Of a stretch of DNA of 57,005 nt, positions 31,311-41,198 are shown in pieces (the first letter of the stretch is position 1; every line of letters begins with the position of its first letter). The position numbers and the translations under genes are program-made. The notes under the pieces are model-generated. The model saw nothing but the letters and a program-made list of their open reading frames with translations. It did not search any database and was not told where the DNA came from. The DNA lies in contig PAZY01000034.1 in NCBI GenBank assembly GCA_002715765.1, positions 100,479-157,483 on the forward strand, read 5' to 3'. Source of the DNA: Rhodobiaceae bacterium (GTDB lineage Bacteria; Pseudomonadota; Alphaproteobacteria; Parvibaculales; Parvibaculaceae).

Positions 31311-33629
31311 ATGGACACACAGGAAACCTCAATCCAAGCCCCTATCGTGAGAGATCCAGTGTGCGGGATGATTGTGGATCGGGCAACAGCCACTCATCTG
31401 GTAAACCATCAAGGCGAGCGCTTCTATTTTTGCTCCACAGGATGTGAGACAAAATTCACCACCGATCCCGACAAATTTCTTGGTGATCGCCCCGCGCCTG
31501 AACCAATGCCAGAAGGTACTGAGTTTACCTGCCCAATGCATCCCGAGATCGTCCAAGTAGGCCCCGGCGACTGTCCTATTTGTGGCATGGCGCTGGAACC
31601 AATGGCGCCAAGCCTAGAGACCGGGCCCAACCCGGAACTAGTGGACTTCACACGGCGGATGTGGATCGGTACGCCACTCGCTCTCGCCGTCCTCTTTCTT
31701 GAAATGGGTAACCATTTCGGCGTCCCCCTGTCAGGGTTTATGGGGCCTACCCTGTTCGTCTGGATCCAAATGATTCTGACGACACCTATTATGGTTTGGA
31801 TCGCCGCACCTTTCTTTAAGAGGGGGTGGAGTTCAGTTGTTAACCGCTCGCCAAATATGTGGACTCTGATCTCCCTCGGAACGGGCGCTGCCTATCTTTA
31901 CAGCATTGTGGCCGCTGTCTCGCCCTCGCTCTTCCCGCCCGCATTCTACTACTCAGACGGAACGGTGCCGGTATACTTTGAAGCAGCTGCAGTCATCATC
32001 GTCCTTGTACTGCTTGGTCAAGTCATGGAGCTGCATGCACGCGAAAGAACGGGTGACGCCATCAAGGCACTTCTCAACCTTGCGCCGAAAACAGCACGTA
32101 AGGTGAGCGCTGACGGCAGCGAGGCCGAGATTCCACTGGATGACGTCAAATTGGGTGACCACTTGCGCATACGCCCTGGAGAAGCCGTGCCTGTCGACGG
32201 CACTGTGCTTGATGGGCGGTCCTCGGTCGACGAAAGCATGCTAACAGGCGAACCAATCCCGGTCGAAAAAGTTGAGACCGATCCCCTAACAGGTGGAACC
32301 ATCAATGGGACGGGTTCTCTGATTATGGTTGCGGAGCGCGTTGGATCCGAAACGCTCCTTGCGCAAATCGTCAATATGGTTGCTTCCGCTCAACGCAGCC
32401 GCGCGCCCATTCAAGGACTTGCCGATAAGGTTTCCAGTTATTTCGTGCCTGCGGTTATGCTCATTGCCGCAATTTCTTATGCCATTTGGTCACTTTTCGG
32501 ACCAGAGCCGTCGTCGATCTACGGCCTCGTCGCAGCCGTCTCCGTTCTCATTATCGCCTGCCCGTGCGCTTTGGGGCTTGCCACGCCTATGTCAATTATG
32601 GTCGCGACAGGCAAGGGCGCGATAAACGGCGTCCTTATCAAAGATGCTGAAGCTCTTGAGCGGTTCAGCACTGTAGACACTTTAATAGTTGATAAGACTG
32701 GAACACTGACGGAGGGAAAACCCAGATTGGCAGATGTGTGCGCGGTCGCGCCACATACGTCGAACAGGGTTCTGCAGATCGCGGCGAGCCTCGAAAGAGG
32801 AAGCGAACATCCGCTAGCGACCGCTATTACACATGGTGCAGAGACACGTGAGCTGGGCCTCACGAAAGCTGAAAATTTTAACGCCATTACGGGCATGGGG
32901 GTCACCGGCGAAATAGAAGGCAATGTTGTAGCGCTGGGCAATCTAAAACTGATGCACTCGCTGAACATCGATATTGGTAGCCTTTCAGCTAAGGCGGAAG
33001 CACTCCAGTCGCTAGGTCAAACCGTGATGTATCTCAGCTACGGCCCTTCGGTGATGGGTTATGTTGCCGTTGAAGACCCGATCAAGGAAACAACGCCTGA
33101 GGCCATCCAATCCCTCCATAAACTGGGCATGAAAGTTATCATGGCGACCGGCGACAATATTCGAACCGCAAAAGCCGTGGCAGATCGGCTCGATATTGAC
33201 GATATCCGCGCCGATGTCATGCCTGAGGATAAAGCTGCCCTGGTAGCAGAGCTCAGATCGCAAGGCCGCGTCGTCGCTATGGCCGGAGACGGGGTGAATG
33301 ATGCGCCAGCACTTGCAGCAGCGGATGTCGGTATTGCCATGGGCACGGGCGCCGATGTTGCTGTTGAAAGCGCCGGTATTACCCTTGTAAAGGGCGACCT
33401 CACTGGGGCGATCAGAGCGAAAGCTCTGGCGACAGGCACAATGCGCAACATTCGCCAGAACCTGTTTTTTGCTTTTGTCTACAACGCGGCCGGTGTGCCA
33501 ATTGCTGCAGGTGTGCTTTATCCTTTCTTTGGCATCCTGCTGTCGCCGATACTAGCCGCCGCGGCCATGAGCCTTTCATCCGTATCTGTCATCGGAAATG
33601 CCCTTAGGCTGCGGAGGATCAAGCTGTGA
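31311..33629 (+). CDS. copA: Cu(I)-exporting P1B-type ATPase CopA
   Basis: About 772 residues. In place of a classical CxxC heavy-metal domain the N-terminus has a YHS domain (DPVCGM ... [11 protein letters not shown]) followed by a second zinc-ribbon-like metal-binding motif (CPMHPEIV ... CPICGM). Eight membrane helices follow, with CPCALG in helix 6, DKTGTLTEG for phosphorylation and [10 protein letters not shown] in the hinge. It pumps Cu(I) from cytoplasm to periplasm. The start is fixed by the CueR promoter upstream. It overlaps cueR by 4 bp, so the regulator is made from the promoter it activates. Confidence 0.95.
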   Translation: MDTQETSIQAPIVRDPVCGMIVDRATATHLVNHQGERFYFCSTGCETKFTTDPDKFLGDRPAPEPMPEGTEFTCPMHPEIVQVGPGDCPICGMALEPMAPSLETGPNPELVDFTRRMWIGTPLALAVLFLEMGNHFGVPLSGFMGPTLFVWIQMILTTPIMVWIAAPFFKRGWSSVVNRSPNMWTLISLGTGAAYLYSIVAAVSPSLFPPAFYYSDGTVPVYFEAAAVIIVLVLLGQVMELHARERTGDAIKALLNLAPKTARKVSADGSEAEIPLDDVKLGDHLRIRPGEAVPVDGTVLDGRSSVDESMLTGEPIPVEKVETDPLTGGTINGTGSLIMVAERVGSETLLAQIVNMVASAQRSRAPIQGLADKVSSYFVPAVMLIAAISYAIWSLFGPEPSSIYGLVAAVSVLIIACPCALGLATPMSIMVATGKGAINGVLIKDAEALERFSTVDTLIVDKTGTLTEGKPRLADVCAVAPHTSNRVLQIAASLERGSEHPLATAITHGAETRELGLTKAENFNAITGMGVTGEIEGNVVALGNLKLMHSLNIDIGSLSAKAEALQSLGQTVMYLSYGPSVMGYVAVEDPIKETTPEAIQSLHKLGMKVIMATGDNIRTAKAVADRLDIDDIRADVMPEDKAALVAELRSQGRVVAMAGDGVNDAPALAAADVGIAMGTGADVAVESAGITLVKGDLTGAIRAKALATGTMRNIRQNLFFAFVYNAAGVPIAAGVLYPFFGILLSPILAAAAMSLSSVSVIGNALRLRRIKL

Positions 33630-34027
33630 ACATCTCTGAAGCGTCAGAACTTGTAGGCATACCACCGAAAACGATCCGATATTATGAAGGTATCGGACTC
33701 ATTTCGTCTCACCGCTCTGAAAACGGATACCGTGTCTATGATGACCGCGACCTTCACATGCTCAACTTTTTGGGGCGAGCAAGAAGTCTAGGCTTTACGA
33801 TTGAGAGTTGCCGCTCGCTCCTTGCGCTGTATCAGGATCCCAATCGCGCTAGCGCAGAAGTCAAAAAAGTGGCGCTACAGCACATGGATGAAATTAACTG
33901 CAAGGTTGAAGAATTACAAGCGATGCGTGCGGTCCTAACAACGCTCGTGGAGAGCTGCAGGGGCGACGAACGTCCCGATTGCCCCATTCTTAAAGCCTTG
34001 TCGGCGCCCATAAGACTACACCAATAG
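33626..34027 (+). CDS. cueR: CueR/HmrR copper-responsive regulator
   Basis: 133 residues: MerR winged HTH at the N-terminus ([21 protein letters not shown]), a long dimer helix and a C-terminal loop with Cys111 and Cys119 ([10 protein letters not shown]), the C-x7-C spacing of Cu(I) sensors. The residue at the MerR first-Cys position is Ser76, as in CueR. It starts with GTG overlapping the copA ATPase stop. It is the obvious regulator for the ACCTTCC dyads at 21961, 23661, 26097, 31182 and 31243. Confidence 0.93.
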   Translation: MNISEASELVGIPPKTIRYYEGIGLISSHRSENGYRVYDDRDLHMLNFLGRARSLGFTIESCRSLLALYQDPNRASAEVKKVALQHMDEINCKVEELQAMRAVLTTLVESCRGDERPDCPILKALSAPIRLHQ

Positions 34028-34042
34028 TCGGAGGACACTCTC

Positions 34043-35365
34043 GTGAAAGCGGAGTATGAGGCTAACAGCTTGTCTGTGACGAATGCTGTTTCAATGGGCA
34101 CCGGCGTCATGATCGGTGCCGGGATTTTCGCGCTGACCGGTCAGGTAGCGGAGCTGGCTGGACCGTATTTTCCTCTCGCCTTTTTTGTCGCCGCAATCGT
34201 TACCGGCTTTAGCGCCTACTCCTACATAAAGATGTCCAATGCATTTCCATCTGCAGGGGGAATTGCCATGTATCTGGAAAAGGCATACGGACGGGGAACG
34301 ATCACAGGCGCCAGCGCCATCCTTATGGCCCTGTCCATGGTCATCAATGAAAGCCTTGTTGCGCGAACTTTTGGTACCTATACGCTTCAGCTTTTTGACA
34401 TCCCCGCAACTTCATTCCTGGTCCCGACACTCGGCGTTGGGCTGATCATATTTGCCTTTTTTGTAAACATCTCAGGCAATCGTTCGGTAGGTCTCTTCTC
34501 GCTGATAATGGCTGTTGCGAAGGTCGTCGGCATTGCGGTATTCGCGCTCGCAAGTTTATGGGCGGCAGGTGGGATTTGCCCTCCACCCGATCCGTCGGGC
34601 GTTTCCGAAACAAAGTTTGTGGGCTTTGTTGCCGCGCTCGCACTCGCCATTCTCGCCTACAAGGGTTTCACAACCATCACCAATAGTGGCTCTGAGCTCG
34701 TAGACCCCCACAAAAACCTTGGGTGGGTAATTATCTATGCGATCGGCATCTGTTTCATCATCTACATGCTGGTAGCAATCGCTGTCTATTCCAGCTTACC
34801 GTTAAGTCAGATCATAGAGGCAAAGGATTTCGCGCTCGCGCAGGCTGCGAAGCCTGTACTGGGGAATTATGGGCTTTGGTTTACGGTCATACTGGCAATC
34901 GTTGCTACAGCATCAGGTCTCATCGCGAGTATCTTTGCTGTCTCACGGATGCTGACCATGTTGACAGACATGAAACTCATTCCACATAGCCACTTTGGTA
35001 TGCCTGGTCCGATCAGAAGCCATTTGTTGGTGTACACGGTTGTCATCGCGATCTTGCTGACCGTCTTCTTCGACCTGAGCCGGATTGCAGCCCTGGGTGC
35101 GATCTTCTATCTCGTGATGGATGTTGCTGTTCACTGGGGTGTTTTCCGTCACCTCCGTCACGAAATTGGTGCACGCGCAGTGGTCCTTCTGTCCGCCATC
35201 TTTCTTGATGTATCAATCCTTGGGGCATTCATTTGGTTAAAGCTGGCGTCTGACCCACTTATTGCGGTCATCGCCACATCCGGCCTCACGATTGTTTTTG
35301 TTGGTGAGTGGGCCTATTTGCGTTCACAATCAACATCTGCCCAAGCCTCTGTGCACAAGCATTGA
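34043..35365 (+). CDS. APC-superfamily amino-acid/polyamine-type permease
   Basis: 440 residues, about 12 membrane helices. The first helix carries the APC motif SMGTGVMIGAGIFALTGQVAELAG. GTG at 34043 is preceded by GGAGG at 8-9 bp. It lies 15 bp after cueR and is likely co-transcribed with the copper ATPase. APC permeases take up amino acids or related cations. Copper-linked examples could import a ligand such as cysteine or histidine, but this is inference. The 3' neighbour region is non-coding, so this ends the copper segment. Confidence 0.9.
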   Translation: MKAEYEANSLSVTNAVSMGTGVMIGAGIFALTGQVAELAGPYFPLAFFVAAIVTGFSAYSYIKMSNAFPSAGGIAMYLEKAYGRGTITGASAILMALSMVINESLVARTFGTYTLQLFDIPATSFLVPTLGVGLIIFAFFVNISGNRSVGLFSLIMAVAKVVGIAVFALASLWAAGGICPPPDPSGVSETKFVGFVAALALAILAYKGFTTITNSGSELVDPHKNLGWVIIYAIGICFIIYMLVAIAVYSSLPLSQIIEAKDFALAQAAKPVLGNYGLWFTVILAIVATASGLIASIFAVSRMLTMLTDMKLIPHSHFGMPGPIRSHLLVYTVVIAILLTVFFDLSRIAALGAIFYLVMDVAVHWGVFRHLRHEIGARAVVLLSAIFLDVSILGAFIWLKLASDPLIAVIATSGLTIVFVGEWAYLRSQSTSAQASVHKH

Positions 35366-35662
35366 GAGGACTTCTACCTTCCTCAAACGTTCAAGAAGAA
35401 AATTGGAGCTGGGCGAGAGCTCCAGGGAAGCAACTCAGAGCGCGAATCAGTAATGGTTGTCCGACAGAACGTTGGCATCGCGCTAGAACACAATTAGCCG
35501 CAGAATTCAGCGCGATTTCAACCGACTATTGCCATACCGAAAAAATCTGATCAGATTACCGACACGCACATACATGGAGGTGGTGCAGTAGCGATGAGCT
35601 GCTCCACGCCTCCTCTCGCTCCTGCATCAACCGTATGTGGTTGAAAAGCTAGGAGCAATGGT
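35366..35662. other. Structured intergenic region before the primase gene
   Basis: No gene. It contains a GGAGCT/AGCTCC hairpin near 35406-35424, a perfect 14-bp palindrome AATCTGATCAGATT at 35544-35557 and a large imperfect hairpin at 35567-35639. It marks the change from copper genes to replication genes and could be an origin or promoter-control region. Confidence 0.5.
35567..35639 (+). ncRNA. Large imperfect hairpin upstream of primase, possible control RNA or origin
   Basis: CACATAC (35567-35573) pairs with GTATGTG (35633-35639) as an outer stem. Inside, GGAGGTGGTGCAG (35576-35588) pairs with CTGCTCCACGCCTCC (35599-35613) with a small bulge around loop TAGCGATGAG. The primase ATG is 24 bp after the outer stem. 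It may be a leader regulating translation, a counter-transcript target or a replication structure. No known family recognised. Confidence 0.4.
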
Positions 35663-37219
35663 ATGTCTGAAAATCAACACATTGATAATTCGGTAGCTTC
35701 GTACGGGGCAATCATGGCTCAAGCGTCGTCATTGACCAATCCATCTCCCACAGAAATTGTGGAAGGAATTCTAAACTCGTTGGTCGAAGCGAACTTGAGT
35801 GAGATTCAGAGAGAAACGGCAATCTCCCTTATTTCCAAAAAAAGTGGGCTTCGGAAAAGTGTCCTCAAAAATCAATATGATGCCAGCTATCTAAAAACAT
35901 TCGGTGTTCTCAACAACCCCATTACAAACCTCTCAAGCAGGGTTATCGAGAAGCACTTCGCCCAAGGAGAACATATCCGAGTTACCGGCGGTGGAGGTTT
36001 TGAAGCCTATCAGAAAACCCATTGGACTGATCTTCCAGAGCAGCAGCTGCGCCACCATATAATGCAGGAGATAAAGGCCAGCGGAATTATCGATGGTGGA
36101 AATATTACGGCTACAGTCAGCAAGTCCGTCCAATGCATACGCGACCTTCTAAGCGGAATAACTTCTGCCGACGCATCGGCCCCACCGGCCAACATCATCA
36201 ATACGCAGACCGGCGAGGTTCATTTGAAGAAAGATGGGAGCTTTGAGCTAAAGCCTCATTCTCCAGAGAGCAACCTGTTGAACTGCTTGCAGTTCGCCTA
36301 TGATCCGGAGGCCACCTGTCCAAAATTCGAATCCGCATTGAACGACATCTTCTGCAACGCCGAAGACCCGCAAGGGCTTAAACGCCACCTATTGGAGATG
36401 ATCGGCTATGCTTTGCAGCCATTCCGGGATATTGCCTGTTTTGTCGTCTTCACCGGCACTGGAGCAAACGGGAAAACGTCATTACTGAAGACGCTGGAGC
36501 ATCTTGTGCCCAAAGAAGCAGTACTTTCCCAGAGCGTGAAACGCTTTATGTCCGACAATTTTGCAGAGGCTTCCTTAAAAGGGAAACTTCTTCTCATCGA
36601 CGACGATATTGCCGAACGCCTGCTGCTTGATGATGCTCTCATCAAACGCATCTCCGAAAGTAAACAAGTCACTGCTCGTGGAGCTTACAGAAAAGACAAA
36701 GAAACCTTCATTTCGAACGTCCTTCCCATCTTGGCAGGAAACTCTCTCCCCAGAACAAACGATGTTTCCAATGGCATGCTTCGGCGAGCTCACATATTTC
36801 CGTTCGACAGAGAATTCTCCAAATCAGAACAGAAGCCAAAATTGTTCCAAGATATCTGGGAGAAAGAGTTGCCTGGCATTCTCAACTTAGCACTGGCGGG
36901 GCTTTCTCGGCTCCGAGCACGCGGTAATTTCGAGCTCCCCATAGACGCCGAAAACGCTCTTCGCGAGTTCATCATTCAAGCAAACCCCTTAATGTCGTTC
37001 ATCGAAAGCGAGTGCACCTTCGACGGAGACGCCCGAACAACCGGAAAACTCTTCAGAGGGGCTTACAGAGCTTGGGGGAAAGAGCAGGGTATTGGCAATG
37101 TTGACGCTGGGGATCATGCACTCAAGCGAAAGCTAGAGGGTTTGGGGCTCAAAATTGGCAGAACTAAGGGTGCAACAATGATCCATGGGCTGGCCCTTCA
37201 CGGCTACAATGTCGTTTGA
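35663..37219 (+). CDS. P4-type phage/plasmid primase-helicase (SF3 helicase)
   Basis: 518 residues. The C-terminal half is a D5/SF3 helicase with Walker A GTGANGKTS near 271, Walker B LLLIDDD and the PILAGNSLPRTND sensor region, followed by MLRRAHIFPFDREF. The middle (INTQTGEVHLKKDG ... HSPESNLLNCLQFAYDPEA) is the D5_N domain. The N-terminal 150 residues show no clear catalytic primase site. Such proteins open the origin and help replicate satellites and integrative elements. With Rep at 51982 it suggests the island can replicate after excision. Confidence 0.92.
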   Translation: MSENQHIDNSVASYGAIMAQASSLTNPSPTEIVEGILNSLVEANLSEIQRETAISLISKKSGLRKSVLKNQYDASYLKTFGVLNNPITNLSSRVIEKHFAQGEHIRVTGGGGFEAYQKTHWTDLPEQQLRHHIMQEIKASGIIDGGNITATVSKSVQCIRDLLSGITSADASAPPANIINTQTGEVHLKKDGSFELKPHSPESNLLNCLQFAYDPEATCPKFESALNDIFCNAEDPQGLKRHLLEMIGYALQPFRDIACFVVFTGTGANGKTSLLKTLEHLVPKEAVLSQSVKRFMSDNFAEASLKGKLLLIDDDIAERLLLDDALIKRISESKQVTARGAYRKDKETFISNVLPILAGNSLPRTNDVSNGMLRRAHIFPFDREFSKSEQKPKLFQDIWEKELPGILNLALAGLSRLRARGNFELPIDAENALREFIIQANPLMSFIESECTFDGDARTTGKLFRGAYRAWGKEQGIGNVDAGDHALKRKLEGLGLKIGRTKGATMIHGLALHGYNVV

Positions 37220-37487
37220 ACATGAAAACCTGGAGAAACTGCTCCTCCGAGCTAGCGAACCAACTCCCTTTGTGACGGGCCAGCATTGCCTTTTTTCCGT
37301 CGACGCAGCGGATCCCAATGACCACCGGAATGTAGGTCCCACTTCAGAATCGTGCCGGGTAAGCCAGCAAATAAATGACTTAGTAGATACTGAGTTTGCA
37401 CAACGTGGCGCCAAAAGGAGTCCGAAAAAATGCGTCAGTTATTCTAAACAAACAGCATCAAAATTTTCGAACCAACTCATTGATTGA
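37209..37487 (+). CDS. Small hypothetical protein overlapping the primase 3' end
   Basis: 92 residues from ATG 37209, overlapping the primase stop by 11 bp. The sequence (SFEHENLEKLLLRASEPTPF, later SCRVSQQINDLVDTEFAQRGAKR) has normal composition and a helical, basic C-terminus, but no family is recognised. Its end overlaps the convergent membrane-protein gene by 11 bp. Small genes commonly follow P4-type primases. Coding status is uncertain. Confidence 0.4.
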   Translation: MSFEHENLEKLLLRASEPTPFVTGQHCLFSVDAADPNDHRNVGPTSESCRVSQQINDLVDTEFAQRGAKRSPKKCVSYSKQTASKFSNQLID

Positions 37488-38136
37488 TCTTTGAATGTCC
37501 ATGCCCCACCTCATATGCGATGCCTTCAGTATTGACATCCCTGCCCGGAGAGTTCCTCAGAAATTCTTCGTACTTCTTCCTCGAGTCCCGGGCAACTAAA
37601 ACCCAAATCCAGATGCCTATGGCAGCCACCAGCCATGGGAGGCACATCTCAACGGAGAATTCCTCGGTTCCAAATAGCACCGCACCCAACCGAACATAAG
37701 CCAAAGAAACTAGGACAATCAGCGCAATGGAAAGCCCAAGATTCTTCTGTATTCTCAGATGAGAGATCATTGCCCCCTTAGGACGGTGCTTCCCGAAATA
37801 ATAGTGCACTTCTTTCAAATCTTCCTTCAACAAAAACTGCCGTTCAATATTTGCTATGATCACTAGATTCCGGTTGTACCAATGGCTAGCATCGTAGATA
37901 TGGGCCAACATCCAAACTACCGTTGCTAAAACTATTGATGCCGCGACATCTATGGAGAGAATTTGCTTTTCAACAAATCCGAAAGCTGCGGCAGCCGCTA
38001 CCAAAGTACCAATCGACTGCCATATAATTACTATGTGCCGATTGATATCGTTCATGAGCTGATTGTACATAGCGATGAGAAACTCGTCGCGCCTGCTTGG
38101 CTCACTCACTTTCTTTCTCCATCGTTGCTGCGACAT
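37477..38136 (-). CDS. Four-helix membrane protein, possible defence effector
   Basis: 219 residues. Four predicted membrane helices occur in two pairs: HIVIIWQSIGTLVAAAAAFGFV with VAASIVLATVVWMLAHIYDA, and LGLSIALIVLVSLAYVRLGAVLF with LPWLVAAIGIWIWVLVA. The pairs are joined by a charged cytoplasmic-looking segment (NIERQFLLKEDLKEVHYYF). The layout resembles membrane effectors of anti-phage systems such as SLATT-type proteins, but I cannot assign a family. Its start overlaps the upstream TGT-like gene by 35 bp, so the two are coupled. Both lie between a primase and a type I restriction system. Confidence 0.75.
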   Translation of the reverse strand: MSQQRWRKKVSEPSRRDEFLIAMYNQLMNDINRHIVIIWQSIGTLVAAAAAFGFVEKQILSIDVAASIVLATVVWMLAHIYDASHWYNRNLVIIANIERQFLLKEDLKEVHYYFGKHRPKGAMISHLRIQKNLGLSIALIVLVSLAYVRLGAVLFGTEEFSVEMCLPWLVAAIGIWIWVLVARDSRKKYEEFLRNSPGRDVNTEGIAYEVGHGHSKINQ

Positions 38137-38815
38137 GGCGATAGTTCTGCCAAATCGCGTTCATATTCTCCAAAGAAGCTTTGAGACAAACCTCGTATCC
38201 TCCTGTTGGATGAGGTCGAAATTTCTCACCGTCGAAATAGTCCCCGAAACCAGCATCAAGTGTAAACCGGTTGGTATCGAGGCTCGCTACATTCAACCGA
38301 TTAGCTAAATCCCTTTGAACGTCAGGACGCCCTCCTAACAAATGAATTTCGCGCTGACCAAACGCAGATATTGGTATTTCAGTGCCGCCGTATCGGGTGG
38401 GCACGCTATATCCAAGCCTGTAGCGGCTAGGAATTAAGGAGGTAAGATACTCTGCTAATCTCAAGTCTTTGGGAACCACTATTACAGTATTGGCATACTC
38501 CGACAATCTTTCTGCTTGATCCAGTATTTTGGACAGTTCAGCTCTATCAACGACATCTTGTGCAACGGTAACTTCCGGCCGATACGCCTTTGCCGCCGCC
38601 AAATGCCGCTCAAAATCATAGTCCTTCCAGTTTATGTCCAAGAACCCAAGTTGTGACACACCGCGTACATCTCTCAAATTGGTGTATCGCGCGCCAGGTT
38701 CCCAGCCATACAGCGCTGCGAGCTCCAACACTTTACGACTGTGACAAACGTATTTTTTTACAGTGTTAGAGATTGGGTACTCGTGGGATTTAAAAACTGG
38801 GAATTCACTTACCAT
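38102..38815 (-). CDS. DUF6610-like protein (TIM-barrel, TGT-like)
   Basis: About 237 residues from ATG 38815 (a TTG at 38845 is in frame). The pattern FLDINWKDYDFERHLAAAKA, YRPEVTVAQDVVDR, VIVVPKDLR, YRLGYSVPTRYGGTEIP, REIHLLGGRPDVQ and NRLNVASLDTNRF is what I remember of DUF6610 proteins, which look like tRNA-guanine-transglycosylase TIM barrels without the zinc site. This comes from memory, not a search. Such a fold could modify or recognise nucleic-acid bases or nucleotides. It is upstream of and overlaps the four-helix membrane protein gene. It diverges from the nuclease-like gene at 38882, making a compact three-gene locus. Confidence 0.7.
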   Translation of the reverse strand: MVSEFPVFKSHEYPISNTVKKYVCHSRKVLELAALYGWEPGARYTNLRDVRGVSQLGFLDINWKDYDFERHLAAAKAYRPEVTVAQDVVDRAELSKILDQAERLSEYANTVIVVPKDLRLAEYLTSLIPSRYRLGYSVPTRYGGTEIPISAFGQREIHLLGGRPDVQRDLANRLNVASLDTNRFTLDAGFGDYFDGEKFRPHPTGGYEVCLKASLENMNAIWQNYRHVAATMEKESE

Positions 38816-38881
38816 AAAGTAAACTACCCAATCCGATAAACACAAGCACTCCCAAGGCCCGTTTAGCGTACGAGGTTCAAC

Positions 38882-39727
38882 GTGACACCAGAATTTTCAG
38901 AGTTTACTTATGGGTTCGCTCTTACAAACGAGCTTCTCAGCTGGATACCTATCTCCGCGGTTCCGATATTCCCAAGTCTGATTGAGGAGGGGCGAGATGG
39001 AGGTGGCTACGATGTCAACTTAGACGCTCCAGGCATACCGATATATCTTCAGTTCAAGCGCGCCGATTGTATGATTAGATCAACTGCACGGGAATGTAGC
39101 CACCCCCACGCAAATCTGTCGCCGCCGTTTTACCGTTTCAAAATTACAGAAGCCCGGCGCTCACCGCAGCATCAAATGCTACTTAGTTTAGATAATGGCG
39201 AAAACATCGTCCAATATGTTGCTCCGCGTTTCCATACTCACGCTGAAATCAATGCAGCTTGGCGACGCGGCGGAATCGCCAGTCAGTCGATTTTTGTGGC
39301 TCCGTCACAAATTGGAACATTGGACGACAATCCACATTATGTCGCCTATGACTCTACGCAGGCCTATGTCTTCTCAGAACCTAAATCGGTGCAATTTCTC
39401 GCTGCCGCGGAACTAATCGCCGAAATCTCGAATAGACTCGACAAAAGCAAGCAACCGCTGGAAAAGGCGCTCCCCATCAGAAGGAGAGAGCTACGATCAG
39501 CAATTGAAGAAGGGGCACGAGCCGATTCCTACGAAGCAATCGGGTTTACCCAGCGAGCTCTTGCAGCGAGACGTGTACCCGTGGCCTCTTACGATCCTGA
39601 AATCCCACTAGATCAGCGCACTGCGAAGACATTGTCAGGGCCGAAAGCAATTCTTCGAGAGATGGCGGACGATGCTCTAAAATTTTTGAGCTCACAGCTG
39701 GTAGTTGTCCAGAGCAATTCTGGCTAA
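38882..39727 (+). CDS. Putative PD-(D/E)xK-type protein beside the TGT-like gene
   Basis: 281 residues, GTG start at 38882. The N-terminal part has EEGRDGGGYDVNL followed by PIYLQFKRAD, an acidic residue then beta strand ending in Q-x-K, the pattern of variant PD-(D/E)xK nucleases. The middle includes YRFKITEARRSPQHQMLL and a W/His-containing segment (RFHTHAEINAAWRRGG), and the C-terminus is helical and charged. No family name is recognised. It is divergent from the DUF6610-like gene with only about 66 bp between, and its end is 26 bp from hsdM. A DNA-targeting role in defence is inference from motif and place. Confidence 0.65.
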   Translation: MTPEFSEFTYGFALTNELLSWIPISAVPIFPSLIEEGRDGGGYDVNLDAPGIPIYLQFKRADCMIRSTARECSHPHANLSPPFYRFKITEARRSPQHQMLLSLDNGENIVQYVAPRFHTHAEINAAWRRGGIASQSIFVAPSQIGTLDDNPHYVAYDSTQAYVFSEPKSVQFLAAAELIAEISNRLDKSKQPLEKALPIRRRELRSAIEEGARADSYEAIGFTQRALAARRVPVASYDPEIPLDQRTAKTLSGPKAILREMADDALKFLSSQLVVVQSNSG

Positions 39728-39752
39728 GATCACTAAACTCCCCGGCACTTCC

Positions 39753-41198
39753 TCACTCATCAGCTTCACCTAGTTCAGCAGCGACCGAGCGGAACTGTTC
39801 GAGGGCGGCTTCGAGATTTTCGACAATCTCGGATGCGATGACGTCGGGCTCAGGAAGGTTGTCTACGTCTTCCAAGCTGTCATCTTTCAGCCAGAAAATA
39901 TCGAGATTCAATTTGTCTCTGGCAACAAGTTCGTCATAGGTGAAGCGTTTAAACCGCTCGGTTTCTTTTCGCTTTCGATAGCATTCGACAAAATCATCCA
40001 GGTCAGCTGAGGCTAGCTTTTTGGTCTTCAGTGTCTTGTGGACGTTGGTCCGGTAGTCATACACCCAAAGCTCTTTGGTCTGGATGGTCTTTGACGCCTT
40101 CTTTTTGTCGAAAAAGAGTACGTTGGCCTTCACACCCGGGCTGTACCAAATGCCGGTCGGCAGTCTAAGCAGCGTATGGAAATTGAATCCTTCTAGCAGC
40201 CGCTTTCGGATACCTTCTCCTGCACGCCCCGCTTCAAACAACACATTGTCCGGCAGCACGACGCCAGCACGGCCATTCGTTTCCATTACGGTCATAATGT
40301 GCTGCAAGAAATTGAACTGCTTGTTGGACGTCGTGAACTTGAAATCCTCTCGCTCGTAGCTTTCCCGTTCAGTCGTGACTGAGCCGTCTTCCCCCACGAC
40401 TCTGTAGCTCGACTTCTTACCAAAAGGCGGGTTGGTCAAGACAACATTGAAACGATCACTTCCGGCGTTCGCGAGCGCATCTCCCTGATGAACGGGACTT
40501 CCTCCATTGCCGATGCCGTGGAGATAGAGGTTCATCGCGCACAATCGAACGACTTCATCCACAATGTCGATGCCCGTGAACGACGAGTGCCGCAACATGT
40601 GTAGACGATCACGATCCTTGCTCTGATCCTTCATGTGATCATAGGCGGTGAGGAGAAAGCCGCCCGTCCCACAGGCGGGGTCGCAAATGGTTTCGCCGAT
40701 CTTTGGATTCACACATTTGACGATTGCTTCAATAACGGGGCGCGGCGTGAAGTATTGGCCTGCACCGGACTTTACTTCAGACGCATTCTTCTCCAGCAGG
40801 CCTTCGTAAATCTCGCCTTTAACGTCAACGCCGATGCCAATCCACGGGCCTTCCCGGTCAATCAGGCTCACAACACGGGTTAGCTTGGCGGGGTCTGAGA
40901 GCTTGTTCTGTGATTTTTTGAATATGGTCCCTATCAGTCCGGACTTTTTCGCCAAGGTTTCCAGGGTCTGCCGATATTGCGCCTCAAGCTCATCACCGGT
41001 TTTTTTGGCGAGTTCGACCCAAGACCATTTTCTGGGAATTGCGGAAGGCTCATTCAAAAACTCGACGCGTTCCTGATCCATCTTCAGGAAGAGGAGATAG
41101 GTTATCTGTTCGACATAGTCGCCATAGGAAATCCCTTGATCACGCAAGACATGCGCATAGTTCCAGACTTTGGAAACAAGCTGTTCGTTGGTCATCAA
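39753..41198 (-). CDS. hsdM: Type I restriction-modification methyltransferase HsdM
   Basis: 481 residues with the HsdM_N helical domain, SAM-binding motif DPACGTGGFLL and catalytic NPPFG, the N6-adenine methylase pair. It is last in the hsd unit and overlaps the upstream DUF5655 gene by 4 bp. With HsdS it methylates adenine in the split recognition sequence and protects host DNA. Gene order R-S-nuclease-M is unusual, since HsdM is normally first or adjacent to HsdS. Confidence 0.95.
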   Translation of the reverse strand: MMTNEQLVSKVWNYAHVLRDQGISYGDYVEQITYLLFLKMDQERVEFLNEPSAIPRKWSWVELAKKTGDELEAQYRQTLETLAKKSGLIGTIFKKSQNKLSDPAKLTRVVSLIDREGPWIGIGVDVKGEIYEGLLEKNASEVKSGAGQYFTPRPVIEAIVKCVNPKIGETICDPACGTGGFLLTAYDHMKDQSKDRDRLHMLRHSSFTGIDIVDEVVRLCAMNLYLHGIGNGGSPVHQGDALANAGSDRFNVVLTNPPFGKKSSYRVVGEDGSVTTERESYEREDFKFTTSNKQFNFLQHIMTVMETNGRAGVVLPDNVLFEAGRAGEGIRKRLLEGFNFHTLLRLPTGIWYSPGVKANVLFFDKKKASKTIQTKELWVYDYRTNVHKTLKTKKLASADLDDFVECYRKRKETERFKRFTYDELVARDKLNLDIFWLKDDSLEDVDNLPEPDVIASEIVENLEAALEQFRSVAAELGEADE

